Shown here in pieces: positions 26,463 to 38,699 of a stretch of 64,000 bases of DNA. A program made the position numbers and the translations under genes. The notes beneath the pieces are model-generated. The model searched no databases, was not told where the DNA came from, and was given only the letters and a program-made list of their open reading frames with translations. Origin of the DNA: Thamnidium elegans (lineage: Eukaryota > Mucoromycota > Mucoromycetes > Mucorales > Mucoraceae); assembly GCA_025201345.1 (NCBI GenBank), contig JAIXMG010000006.1:124001-188000 (forward strand), in the 5' to 3' direction. Numbering within the stretch: the first letter of the stretch is position 1; every line of letters begins with the position of its first letter.

Positions 26463-29113
26463 ATTGTTTAAAGTGAAAGATAAAAGAGGGTTGCTTCAAA
26501 GTTCCAGAAAAAAAAGTGTATCTTATGTCGTGACCGGTGTATTACGCGTAATTGAAATGCAAAAAAAAAGAAAGAAAAGCGCGGGTATTCAATCAGTTTT
26601 ACGTCACATGAAAACTATACATTGTAATTCCATATTAGCAACACTTACTAAGTTTCCTTCGTTATTTACTGCTGAAGAGAGAAAAATAAGCTACAATACC
26701 AATATATATGTGCAATACGCTAAAAAAAAACTAGAAAGCGCTACGAACTATCTCAACAGGGAAAAAAAAAAACGAACTACGGAAATATCTGCATATACAA
26801 CAACTAGCCGCTGACATCAGGCTTTGTAGATATGTCAAATTTATCTATTGAACTTAAAATTCTTTAGTAGTAGTATAGTGGATAACATCCTCTTCCTGCT
26901 GTTTAGGCTGAAATCGAAAGTGGCAAGTGGAAATGCAAAAAAAAAAAAAGACAGCTTTAACTAAGCTATCAAGCAAAGCTAAGGCTTCGTTGACTTGAAC
27001 GAAAAGAAAATGATTTGTGTTTTTTTTTTTAGAATTGACCAATATGTTCTAAGCTTTAGAGTATATTAAGTATGTAAATTGATAAACAAATAATATCACC
27101 AGTATAGACTTTCAGCTTAATAAATTAAATGCGCAAGCACCGCACCATTGTAGAGATGTGGATACATACATCCTTTAATCATCAGTTCATAGAAAATAAG
27201 CTAAAGTTGCGAGCAGTATACCATATTAAACAAAACAAGTAAAAGTACTAACGAGTTGACACCTTTTTTTTTTAAAAAAAAAAAAAGTTAAACTTCTGTT
27301 CACCACAAAAATGTCAACAAACTATCAAGTACAACAAAGCGAAACTACCTTAGATAGACGGAACATTTTTATGATTATAATACTTGCAAGAAAATTAGTC
27401 GTGTCATATAGTTTGGAAGCACTTGCTTGAATCGTTAATTAGCACTTGATAAACAGTCTTGACTGCGAAACACGCCCCTAGCCATTTGAAGCGAATCTCA
27501 GAAGGCAGAAGATGTACCAGAGATTTCTAGACCTGGTTACAAAACATATACATAATTATATAAAATATATCGCTATTATTTAGCATTTAAATAACAAGCA
27601 CTTATACTCACTACCAGGTATATGATTTAACCATGTAGATTCACCAATATACATTAGAAAATTTAAAGCCGAGACTATCGTGTAGTGTAAATTAGGCACA
27701 CGCAAGAAAGCAAAACGTAAAAACTTGCAAAGATAACCAAACATAGTTTTGTAGTAGAGTATATATAAACTCCAAGGGGGGAGACACCAGAGTCAAGTAT
27801 ATTTAAAAAAGTGATGTATAGAGAAAAAGAGATGTTTTTATTTACAGTGCTTACATCAACATATGTCAAGATACTTCATGGCGTCTAATTTCAAATGCAA
27901 TGACGATAAAAAAGATAAAGATGCGATACAGCGTCTAGTTCAATAACACTCACGCTTATTACCATGAATCCTCTAATATAGCTCTTCAATATTTCGGTTT
28001 TTAGTTTCCTTTCTTTACATCGCAAAGAAAGGCTTATAGTTTTATTCATACAGACATGAGCTCGGTCTTCCGTCACCTCTAAAGCACATTTAATATTACT
28101 CTTAGAGCATTATGCCACCCTCATTTGCTTATGAAACCATTGAAAATCTGCTTGACACGGAAGACTCTCCATGCTTACTTTGAGGCGTATGATAAAGGCA
28201 CAGTGCCCACCGTACCAATTTTGCGGTTTTATATTTTTTTTATTTTGAATCTGCTATTTACAATTTGGTTTGTTTGCTGAAGACCTGAACTTCACTGAGG
28301 GCCTTGGCTGTAGCTGTACAATGTCCAGTGCCCTAAGTAAGATATTAGTATTATGTTCCTTTATTGAGGGCGCATGATGCTTTTGTCGTTAGAGAAATGT
28401 CTTCCTCTGCGACTTAAAACAAGACTCGTATTAACTTTTTTTTTTTTTTTACGTAACTATCTATCAGACTTGGATGTATGTTGTATCTACTTTGAATAAA
28501 GCTTTTTTATTTTATTTTTGAATTGATGACACGATATGCTAGTTACAAAGAGTGATGAGCTTGGAGATGGACATTGTGGCCTATTTTTTTTTTTTTTTTC
28601 CAAAAAGTGCTCCAATAATTTCGGGAAATAGTGTATATGGATTTGGTAATCAACTTTAAACCCCCTCCTCCTCTAACAAGATAACAGTAAACTTCCTCTA
28701 GTCGATAAAAGCTTTAAAAAGGGAGAGTATATAAATCAAGTTTTTTTTTTTTTTTTCAAAAGATAAATGACAATTATATTTGACAAAAATAGGTACTACA
28801 ATAGGCTAGTATAACGGGAAAAGGGAGAGGGGGGACGATCCCGTTCCTGGAATAAATTAAATAACGTGCTTTCAATCCATTGTTTAATTTACAATACAAA
28901 AGAGAAGTATTATCGTTAGAAACTTTATATACAAGGGAGAAAAAGTAATAATACATTTTGGTAGGATTGTAAAATGGCTTTTTATTAGAAAATCAAATAT
29001 GAGTGTATATATGGGAATGAAATTGTGCCACTTTTTTAAAAAAAAAGAGAGGACAAGATGATTAAAATTACATTTTTTTTTTTTGTTGCTGCAGAAAAAA
29101 AAAAGCTTTCTCT
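26463..29113. other. 2.65-kb intergenic region, no gene seen
   Basis: AT-rich DNA between NPL4 (5' side) and the wall-protein gene (3' side). Only short frames with no recognisable domain. Poly(T) tracts at about 28437-28451, 28582-28600 and 28740-28756. Nothing that I can support as a gene or RNA. Confidence 0.5.
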
Positions 29114-29785
29114 TTACATAAGAGCAAGAGCAGCGAAGGCTGTCATGGCAATAGCACAGACGGAAGCCTTAGTAGACATGGCAGCAGAATCGAGAGTAGG
29201 AGAGGAGATGGGAGAAGAAGCAGAGCGAGAGACGCTGACGGGCTTACTGGCAGAAGGTACAACAGAAGGAGCAGCAGAAGGCTTGGAAGAAACGGGTACA
29301 GAAGAGGCAGAGACGGCAGATGCAACAGAAGAAACGGCAGAAGTAACATTGGCAGAGGCAGAGACAGAGGCAGAAGCAGAAGCAGTAGAAGCAGTAGAAG
29401 AACCAGCAGCAGTGGTGGTGGTAGCATCACCAGAGGCAGCATTGATGGTAAATTGACCAGTATAAGAAACATCGGGAGAAGTACCTAAAGCAAATGCGTA
29501 ATCAGAACCAGCGGGCAAATCAGCAGGGATAGTCCAGCTGTAAGAACCAGTAGAAGTAGCGATGTTAGAGGCGATGGTGCTGACGGGTTGGATGTTGGTG
29601 GAGAGACCCTTGGCTAAAACGATTTGTGTAATGGTGTCGGCAACAGGGTTAATCCAACGAATTTGAATAGTGGAACCAGCAGTATAAGTGGCACCGGTAA
29701 GAGGTGCAGTGATATAAACAGGGTTAGCTTGACCATAGACCATGGTAATGGCTAAAGCAAAAGTAGCAAGGAAAAAGGACTTCAT
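29114..29785 (-). CDS. GPI-anchored KRE9/KNH1-domain cell-surface protein
   Basis: Single-exon frame of about 223 residues. Seen: signal peptide MKSFFLATFALAITMVYG, then a KRE9/KNH1-type N-terminal domain (ITAPLTGATYTAGSTIQIRW, with YSWTIPADLPAGSDYAFALG and YTGQFTI near its end), a long Ser/Ala/Thr/Val-rich stalk from about residue 115 that should be heavily O-mannosylated, and a hydrophobic C-terminus (ASVCAIAMTAFAALALM) preceded by small residues, as expected for GPI attachment. Such proteins are common at the plasma membrane or wall of fungi; a role in wall glucan assembly is known for Kre9 but not proven for this shorter class. The codons are noticeably more GC-rich than the surroundings, as in highly expressed genes. 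A reading frame can extend upstream of 29785 but would precede the signal peptide. Confidence 0.85.
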   Translation of the reverse strand: MKSFFLATFALAITMVYGQANPVYITAPLTGATYTAGSTIQIRWINPVADTITQIVLAKGLSTNIQPVSTIASNIATSTGSYSWTIPADLPAGSDYAFALGTSPDVSYTGQFTINAASGDATTTTAAGSSTASTASASASVSASANVTSAVSSVASAVSASSVPVSSKPSAAPSVVPSASKPVSVSRSASSPISSPTLDSAAMSTKASVCAIAMTAFAALALM

Positions 29786-32542
29786 TTTTTTTTTATATAT
29801 AGGAGAAAAAGGATGATTAAATAATAACAAAAAAGATAAAAAAAAAAAAAAAAAAAAATAGGTTGGGTTTATATAGTTTTATTATTTCGGGTGCGCGCCA
29901 TTTTATGACAGCAATAACATCTATTTTCTTCCCCAAATAGGTGTTAGGTTTGTGTTGCGTGATTGGTTAAATATTATGCGCCCAGTCAAAAAAAAACTTT
30001 TTGGTGAACATGTTTTCTTTTAATAGTTTTTGGATAATATATAAAAAAAGCCTGTTTATCCGAGAAAAGACTGTTCTAGTACTTTTGTTTGTTTTTTACT
30101 TTCTTTTTAATAAGGTGAGGATCTTCTTTTTCTTTCCTGTTTGTTGTGAACCACAAAAAAAAAGGGTTTTTTCTTCTTTTTTTTGCAGTAAAAGAAGAAG
30201 AACTCTTGACAGTTTTTTTTTTTCTTTTTTTTTTAAAAAAAAAGGGAATCCGCAAGTATTCAAACAACAAATTTTAAAGAAACGAGATCTTCCATTTTGA
30301 TACATCATTCTTTTAAAATTAAAATACTTTTTTTTTTTAAATCTCCACTATAACACTTTTTTCCAAATTGAGGGAAAATCTTTTTTTCTATTATTACATA
30401 TGAACACAGAAACAAAACAAAAAAAGTCATTCTTCTCTTCTAAATAAAAAAGGGATCTACGGGCTTAGTATATTTTATATCAGTTTTACCAAAGGCTTTT
30501 TTACTCTTTTTTTTTTTGCAGCCGAAAAAAAAAAAAAAGTGGCTTCAATAAAATCTTTATTTTAATCGTCATAGAAACACTTTTTGCCTTTGAAAAAAAA
30601 TAAAAATAAAAATTACCTTGTAAGGTTATCAGGTTATGAAACGTACCATTTAAAATTACATATAATTTAAATAATTTATTTTTGCTTCCGTGTTACTTAA
30701 CAGCTTTTGCTATTATCCCAAAATACATTTATAAAAGAAAAGCCCTTCTCATTTCTCTCTCGAATTGTGTCACAACTGCGTATAATCAGTCTATTTCCTC
30801 TTCTAAATCAGCCACGTCACTTGAGAAATTTTATTTCTCTGAATTACAAAGCAATTATTTAAAAAACTTCATTGATCTCTTTAACCATAAAATCCATATA
30901 CAATACTACCCCGTATTTGCATATTCTACACGAGGAATACAAACAAGAAAAAGCGGTCTATGAATTCATGTCGATTTTAACATTTGTGTAATATTGCTTT
31001 TTTTAACCAGCTCCCGTATTTACCGAATTATTATTTACAAATTAAGCAGTTCAAAGCTCCCCTCTCTTTTTTTCCCCCTTTATAAATTACGTATTTGAAT
31101 TATTTCTTTAGACTATTACCCTTTTAAAGCTTTCAATAAGCTTTTCAAGTGCATTTAATTATAAAATTATATCGTACATTTGTCTATCAAGATTAATCAA
31201 CTTGCATGAAAAAAGCATAAATGCATGGACTAGTTTTCCATAATAAAAAAGACACTAACACTTTTTTTTTGTGCCACTTTCAATTCTAGTTAGAAACAGT
31301 TACCGTTTTTTTTTTCTCTCTCTCCTACTCCTACTCCTCCTCTTGTTTGGATACTGTTCCTTATCGTATGTTGCTTAACCTTAAATGAATCCTTGGTATA
31401 TATATATATTACCTGATAGTCCGTTGTCTAATTCGCCTCCGATAAAGGTACTCAATACATGTTATAAGTTTATGTTTGTGTTAATAAAGTACAATGGAAT
31501 TACCAATACAAGTACCCAATAATAATACAACGATTAGGTCTAAAAAACAAACAAATGAAAACCATTGTTTATAAAAAATAAAATAAAAAAAAAAGGCATT
31601 CCATCAGATACTAAATAGTATACTCTTGTATCTGCATGGTTACCTACACGAAAACTATTCGCTTTGACAGATCTGATTACTGGTTACCCGATCCTTATAG
31701 TCCCTTTTACCGATTTTGTGCATGTGGTGGTTAAGACGCCTATCTTTTTAGGTAACAAAACCTTTTTAACATCTACCTACACGGGATAATTTTTTTTTTA
31801 AAAAAAACAAATAAATAGGGTGCACACGAGACCTTCTCGTTTTAGAAGCGTATATATACTCCATCTATCTTATTGTTTTGCAATAGAATATATATGCACA
31901 TCAAAGAAAAAAAAAGGGCATTCTATTTTTGGGAAGAAGTAATAAAAAAGGAGGTTTTTCTTTAGTTCCGAGAAGTTGCCTTTTTTTTTTGTACAACACG
32001 TTGGTATGACGGTCGATCATCGTACAATATTCGTACTTTAAATGTTTGCTGTTTTAAGATACAGTGCCAATTTACAACTTTGTAAAAAAAAAATTTGTTG
32101 CAAGAAAACCTCTATATCCAAAGACGGAAAAGAAGCAATGGACTGAGAGTAAAATATAGATCTTTACAATTCAGAAAACCTAACAAGTTTATTACTGCGT
32201 CTTATAACCGCTATTTCCAACAAAGTCAAAAGATAATATTTGATTGTTAGAGTTCCTTGTAAGGGTGTTGATGCTACTTAAGATACAAGAGTTTATTCTA
32301 GCATTTTTGCTTTGTTGGTGAGTAACCACAGATTTACTTGCATCTTGTTTTTTTAAACTCTATGCTGGTTGTTGTATATCATCAAATTTAAGCTCATCTT
32401 TCTCTTTGCTGCCTAATATGATTTTTTTCCTATCAGGTGGTAGTTTTTTGTTAATCTTTTTAATTTTAAAAATGTCTTTCTTAGGGAAGCTTACGATCTT
32501 TTTTTTTTTTTTTTTGAAATTAGATATACGTGGTTTAATGCA
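29786..32542. other. 2.75-kb AT-rich intergenic region
   Basis: No supported gene. Rich in poly(A)/poly(T), with a TCC/CTC-rich patch at 31318-31343. The first few hundred bases should contain the promoter of the wall-protein gene; no site was recognised. The right edge is the TA target of the outer transposon. Confidence 0.5.
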
Positions 32543-32544
32543 TA

Positions 32545-32592
32545 CTGGATTTCCCACCTCATTTTCCAGTAAGTGATTAAATTTTTTCCAAA
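32545..32592 (+). repeat. Left terminal inverted repeat, outer transposon
   Basis: About 48 bp matching the complement of 40105-40152 with two substitutions; preceded by TA. Confidence 0.85.
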
Positions 32593-32613
32593 ATGAAATT
32601 TTTATGAGTGTTA

Positions 32614-33735
32614 TTATAACATCTTTTCTTTAGCGATACAGCGAGGAAAAAAGGATACGGAGTGCTTAATCCAGCCTCGACAATCATCCAGTGATACTTT
32701 GGTAACAGACTCCATTATTCTCGGTGTTAAAAGATCACTTGAGTCTAAAGGGTTCCTTTTAATACCTGCCTTTACTTTGGACCAAAACTCTTCTATAGGA
32801 TTTAAAAACGGAGAGTAAGGAGGCAAGTAAACACATTTGTATCCTCTATTTTCAATAAACTCTCGGGTTGCAGCTGGCTTATGTATAGGTGCATTATCTA
32901 TTACAAGATAATAGCCATGGAGCCCATTTCGATCCAAGCAATCCATCATGCTACTCAAGTATGTAAGAAAGTGCTCTGATCTTGTACCCACTCTACCATT
33001 AATCTTCACCTCTCTACCATCAACATTTCTTTTTTTAGTGGCAACTGATGATGTAGGTTTTCTAAGTGAGATATCTATAACATCATCAACTGAAATAGCA
33101 CCCAAGATTGTAATTGATGTACTTCGTGCGGAAGGAACGATGGCTTTGGCGGGCGTTCCTTTTTTTGACCAGCCTCTGTTGCGAGTGATGTTGACATTGA
33201 ACCCAGCCTCATCTATAAAAACACAATTTTTCTGAAAATCCATTTTGTCATCGTCTAACCATGTTTCTACAGTGATTTTTCTTTGATCAATAACATCCAA
33301 ATGGTTCCTCCTGGCACGTATTTTTTCTAATCTCTTCATTGGTAAAGCACAAGAGACCCGCATAGATCTATGGAGAGCAGACCGACTTATGGACAGATTT
33401 TCAGTTTCGAATGTCTTACACAAGGATTGACTAATTTGATACAGAACAGCTGTGGATTTATCGTCAATGTAATTGGTAATCCGCTCGGTGTGATGCTGTT
33501 TTAATATAAATAATGATCCTTCAACTCCTCTCTTTTTTCTACGAATAAGTCCATGCTCAGAGTCGTTGTTGCAATATTTCTTATATTTGAAGCCTGATCA
33601 TAATGCAATACATGTGCTTTCAGACGCGAATTTTACACTCTCTCCAGAAGCAACCAAATCAAAATGATTAATTTGTTCGCCCATATACTTTCGGTAAAGT
33701 TTTTTCCCCTTCGAATTCACCTTAAGTACAGGTTG
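32614..33735 (-). pseudogene. Tc1/IS630-family DD34E transposase, degenerate
   Basis: The clear part is 33597-32614: an HTH-like N-terminus (RRKKRGVEGSLFILKQ...) and the catalytic core with Asp in FIDEAGFNVNI, Asp in YLVIDNAPIHK and Glu in NPIEEFWSKVK, 34 residues apart (DD34E). The C-terminus is complete. Upstream the same frame continues (KYMGEQINHFDLVASGESVK..., from about 33710) but is cut by an in-frame TGA at about 33598-33600. A further coding-like piece on the same strand (MNMDNLMSDMTLEEEAEL, from about 33965) is out of frame with it and ends in a stop. It belongs to the outer transposon. Inferred inactive unless an unrecognised intron removes the stops. Confidence 0.85.
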
Positions 33736-34085
33736 ATTCAGATGATTCTCATGTCACTGTGGCATATTCTTCGTCGTCTGTTACGTTGTCATCAGTGTTC
33801 AAGCCTAATTATTAAACAAGCTCATCGTCACACTCCACGGCCGTGACCATGTCATCTTTTTGTAAAGTGCTATTCATTTGGTATAGATTAACATGAGCTA
33901 CTTCACTTGTAAGCTCCGCCTCCTCTTCAAGGGTCATGTCACTCATAAGATTGTCCATGTTCATTCTATCGTAAAAGTTTTTAATAATTATTTTGGAAAA
34001 AATAAAGATTTTTTTTTTTTTTTTTTTTTTTTGTAAGGGAGCAAGCTCCGGGTCCTCTAAATGTCTGACTTTAAGAAATCCAGTA

Positions 34086-34150
34086 GATCAAAAAGTGACT
34101 GAATTTTTGATCTTGTGAAAAGTATATGCATGTTTCAAGAGTTGGGACGC
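34086..34150 (+). repeat. Left terminal inverted repeat, inner element
   Basis: 65 bp, starting GATCAAAAAGTGACTG and containing TTTTTGATC at positions 19-27, so each end can also fold on itself. Perfect inverted match to 40012-40076. Confidence 0.92.
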
Positions 34151-34175
34151 GTTTTTCTTTACTTTATTTCATAAA

Positions 34176-36195
34176 ATGACAACCAGCGTTCACTCTTACC
34201 CAAGCTCTATTCTTTATTTAATAAAAGCCAGAAATGAATTCGAATACTCTTTCTATTATGAAAACTTTTGCAAAGGAATGTCCAGAGACCAAGTTGCGAT
34301 GAAATTCGAAAAAGATCTACAAGACTCACTTTTTGATGTTGATGCCGCAGATCCATTGGCAACAAGGTGGTTAAAAGAGCAAATCGACAACAATGCGCCC
34401 GTAATATTAACTTGATTTGGATAATAAAGTCGGTTCATTTGATATTTAACTTTCCTTTTATGTAGATAATACGTTCACAAGAGGTTGATGAATTTTGGTT
34501 GCTTTATAACGATCGCCAGCAGTACTACGCAAAATTGCAAAGAGAAAGTGATTATACAAATGATTTGCAAAAATTATATGAGAGAAACAGAGCTTCCTCT
34601 TCAAGGAGTACACCTACAACAAATTCCCCTCCATCACAAGCAAACAACGTACGTGATACATGTATTTTTCATAAATTATACTAACATGCTAATATATATA
34701 TATATATTAATAGGATGTTGTAGAAGGTGATAGTATCGTTTTCTTTAACAAGAGATCAATAAGCTCTATTCTTAAGTCGTATGGAAAAAGACTATTTGTA
34801 AAGTATCAATCATTATCTACTGAAGAACAAGCTCTTTGTGGGTTTTGTTTGAATGGAATACTCGATCTCAGCAACCAAAAAGAGACTGGGCAAAGAAAGA
34901 TTTTTACAAGTAGCCAGTGGAAATACTTGAACCGCCATTTTAAATCAAATGTTACTAAGAATTTGTATAAATTATCTGATAGCACGTTGTTAAAATTGAA
35001 AAAAATCATAAAGGTAACCCTTCTTTCCTTTGCTTTTTGCTCTTTTTTTTTTTTTTTTTTTTTTTATTAGTATTATTATTAATACTTATTTATTTAGGAG
35101 TTGAAAGGTGGTAATTACGAAGAAGCATATTACATGTCTTTGGAGTCTGTCCGTCCTGCCCATCCTAATGACAAATGTATTTTTAAAATACTTGCTCATA
35201 TGTAAATATATGCCACTGTTGTTAAATTAGTAAAACACATTATAAATATTAGTATACATTTTTCTAGAATTAATGCTTATATCGAAAACACTGAGGTATT
35301 CATAAATCCTTTGAGCAAAGTAAGCGAGCTTGATTTTTTAATTAAAGTTTGGAGTCAAGTTTTTGAACTTTTATTTGGCAACGACAAGAAATTATCTATC
35401 AATTGGGGTGAAACTGTACCTGAAACCACCACCGCTGTCAAACGTCATAACAACAACAACAAGCAAAATACAATCGGTTGCAAAGTAGATGGAAGAATTG
35501 TGTGTAAATTGCCAAAAATTGTTGATACATGTCACATTGAAGCTGCCAAGGCAACTGTTGATAATGCTAAACTTTATTCGGATAAACTCAAACTAGCTGC
35601 TGAGTGCAAATGCACTCTTGATGACATGATTATCTCAGGAAAGCTTAAAGGCTATAAGTTTGTTGAAATCCCTGGTATGCAGTTGTTCGGAATACAGGCA
35701 AATGTTTGCTATTTGAAGTTGGTTGATCGTGGTTTGTATGTAAATACACTTGGACTTGATCTCTCCCTCCCAAATAATTTGAAAACGTTTTCAAATGACT
35801 TGGTCTCGTGGTTTCGTCAGTTAATGCAGTTGAAGATAAATTGTGGTAAATTTGCAAACTTATCAAATGAAGCATTCTATAATCAGCAACGATCACTTGG
35901 AGATGTATTCCAATGTTCTGACGAAGTAGAATTAAATGGTAAATCATGTAATCCAGACTGGGTAGCAGGCACATTCCTTCCTCCAACAACCAATCCACCC
36001 ATATTACCCGCCAATATTATCACAAGTCCAACAATCTATAGTCCCAATAGATCGATTAGCTCCAAATATGAAAAAATTACTTTAGATGATGGAACAGAAG
36101 TAATATCAAAGTTCAATAAGAGTAGCAATTATAAGAAAGAAAAGAGAAACCGCCCAGAAGAAGCTGAAGGTTCAAAGAAAAAAAATAAAACATAA
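34176..36195 (+). CDS. 579-residue protein of unknown function carried by the inner element
   Basis: Five exons with clean GT-AG junctions: 34176-34400, 34466-34648, 34714-35013, 35098-35201, 35268-36195; the joined frame is open throughout. I do not recognise a named family. Seen: N-terminal helical part (MSRDQVAMKFEKDLQDSLF), a Ser/Thr/Pro linker, a basic middle part, then a more conserved-looking region with EVFINPLSKVSELDF, a WGE motif, KVDGRIVCKLP and CHIEAAKATVDNAKLYSDKL, and a basic tail rich in Lys/Arg/Glu that looks like a nuclear signal (KKEKRNRPEEAEGSKKKNKT). The spacing Asp(VDG)...Glu(HIEAAK)...Lys recalls PD-(D/E)XK-type nuclease cores, but this is only a resemblance. From memory, proteins with this look are abundant in Mucorales genomes. 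Start codon lies 26 bp inside the left inverted repeat. Confidence 0.85.
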
Positions 36196-36738
36196 AATAA
36201 AGTATGAACGTGTTTATATACAATGTGTCATCTAGTAATCATGGTCTATGACTTCTTCTGAAATCAATATATTACCATATTAGAAAGTTGGTCCAGGAAC
36301 TACTATTATTTTCAGTTCACCCGCTCATCACTCATGAAAGATTACTATATTTATTTAGTGTATTATGATTCAAAATCATTGATTACGATCAACGTAATTA
36401 ATATGTTATTGACGTAATAGCTTTTTAAGGGTTGAGGATAAAAGTATTAGATATGTCATTATCATAACATATCACAACTTAACCCACCTAATTCGGTATT
36501 TTTAAAATTCAATTAGATCTCATCAATCTTAAATAAGCTCAGTTTTGTGTGACCAAACACACTTGATTAATTTGGACTTGTTATTGTAGTTTTTTAAACA
36601 CTTGTTGGTTAATTTAATGATAATAATATCAAACAGAACGCTTTAATAATAATAAAAATATAAAAGATAAAAGATGAAGGAAAAGATGTAAGAAGAGAGA
36701 GTGAGCTTTATAGCAACCAAACCACGAAATACAAACAT
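36196..36738. other. Non-coding spacer inside the inner element
   Basis: About 540 bp of AT-rich DNA between the unknown gene and the LINE remnant. No coding sequence or repeat recognised. Confidence 0.5.
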
Positions 36739-38352
36739 TTGACGGCTGAGTTATCACGGTCTACTTACAGAATCAAGCATATCATGCGCATACTTATATT
36801 TACCAAAACCCAACTAATATCTTTACGAAGCATCAGTTCCACTTTTATTAACTATCACATTTTCCCCAAACTAGCCTTTTCTTTATTACACCAGCCTCGA
36901 TCACTGGGTGGCCTTGGTATTCTCAATCTCCTCACTCAGCAACGAGCTCTACAATGGCGTTGGATTTGCCCTCTCTTACTTGAAGCTACATCTTCGAAAT
37001 TATTCCATCAGTTTACTACTCCCAATTTCTACATGATTCAATCCACTCTTAAATGGTTCTGTCAATCTCTAAATTTTGACCCACTACATTATCTCTTATT
37101 CCCATCTAGCCGGCACAGTTTTTGGTTCTTTCACCTACCCAATCCACACACCGCTTTCCTCAACATCATCACTAACTTCACCGCTTGTCTAGATAATATA
37201 CCGGCAGTCTATGACTCCTCCTGTCATGTTGACCCTAATACCTGCCTATCCTTACCGATTCTGATATTTTCAATCACTCTCTCCCCTCTACTCATATTTC
37301 TTTTTCTAGTTTTATATCTCCTCTTCAACTGATTGAAGGTCATCCTGGGGTTAAAAAGCTTATAGTGGTAGATGTATTCACTTTCGATTATGACTTCCAA
37401 CAACTACGTATTCGTGATTGGTCCCGCTCCGAAGAATTTGGACGATACCCCACTGTGTCTCGATGTGTGGCAAACTGGATATCCTCTGGTCAATTACGCC
37501 TTCAACCTTTTTTCTCGGACCAATGTTGCCCTGCTCCTCGTTTGAGTACTCAACCATCCCAGATGAGGTCCCTTGTACCTTCTTTAGCCATATTTTGTCA
37601 TCCTCCTGATCCCGCTGGCAATACTCCCAGATCGCCATACTCACTCAATTGTATCAACTAGTACAAACAAATTACTTTATCTAACCATCCACCACCATCC
37701 ATCAAAAGACTATCTAAAGTTAAATGGCGTCATTTTTGGGCTTTAAAAATCCCATTGTCAGCTCGAAAAATCTGGTACCACTTTATACACAAGAAGATTG
37801 CTACCAAATCCATTCTTCATCACTTCATGGACTCTATCCATCCTTCACCCACCTGTACACTATGTTCCACTCCAATTATCGAACATCCCCACCATTTTGT
37901 ATATTCGTGCCCCAATAAACTGGCTGTTTGGCGATCCATTGTTGACACTTATCTAGAACCAACCCCATCACCAATTCCGAACTTTTTTGTCCCTTCTCGA
38001 GACCCACCTATCTTCATCTTACCGACGCCACTCGGAACGATACTCTCCCTCTGCCTGAACTGTCCAGTCATCAAATATTTGCTTGCACATTCCTCTGCAT
38101 ATGGCAAGTTCATTGGGGTTTCATCTTCGATGGTTCACCATTTATTCTTTCGCAAGTCATTACATCTACTACTCGTGCTTTAAACCATCTTGATTCTGAA
38201 CTTCAGCTTGATGAGTAGGTATTTAACTACCTTTTATTTTCCAATTCCTATTTAATCCCTGTAAATATCACAGTCTCCTTATGCCCTCATTACGACATTA
38301 AAATGACTTTAAATAAAAACCGGAGGTCCGCTCCTTTACAAAAAAAAAATAG
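36739..38352 (+). mobile_element. LINE-type retrotransposon 3' fragment, degenerate
   Basis: Broken frames encode the region downstream of a non-LTR reverse transcriptase: LPRSLGGLGIL-like QPRSLGGLGILNLLTQQRAL near 36890, and a zf-RVT zinc-binding segment CTLCSTPIIEHPHHFVYSC near 37855-37911, in a WYHF...HHFMDSI context. The pieces lie in at least two frames with several stops. The 3' end at about 38300-38350 reads AATAAA then a short GC stem-like patch and a run of nine or ten A, as expected of a LINE tail. The 5' part, with the RT catalytic motifs, is absent. Confidence 0.72.
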
Positions 38353-38699
38353 GATGTCGTGAGTCTCGATGTCATCACTTGACCAATCGGTGTTATAACT
38401 TGGCACATACTAAATTAGACAGATCAAAAGAAGCCAACGCTAAATTAGTATACTTTAGCGTTGACATTAGTTAGAAAACTAATATAGTATAAAATTCAAT
38501 TTATATAAAAACCCTACACAAAAATACAATAAAACATTATCTTTATTTTCATCTAAAAGTCTCGTTAACAAGTTTAGCAATAGAAGGAATTTATCTACAA
38601 ATTTCTATCTCCATAAACTTTCATCCAATCATCTGGTAACTCTTTAACGTCCGACTTCCCTCTTATTTTAAGGCAAGGTGACGTAAGATAAATTAAATT

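Noticed and set aside
29058..29456. 132-codon plus-strand Ala/Glu-rich frame
   Set aside because: It is the complement of the Ser/Ala-rich stalk of the GPI wall-protein gene; low-complexity shadow.
29143..29472. Leu/Pro-rich minus frame
   Set aside because: Another frame of the same wall-protein gene; low complexity, no domain.
30001..30308. Overlapping frames of Phe/Lys on both strands
   Set aside because: They arise from poly(A)/poly(T) runs; no motif.
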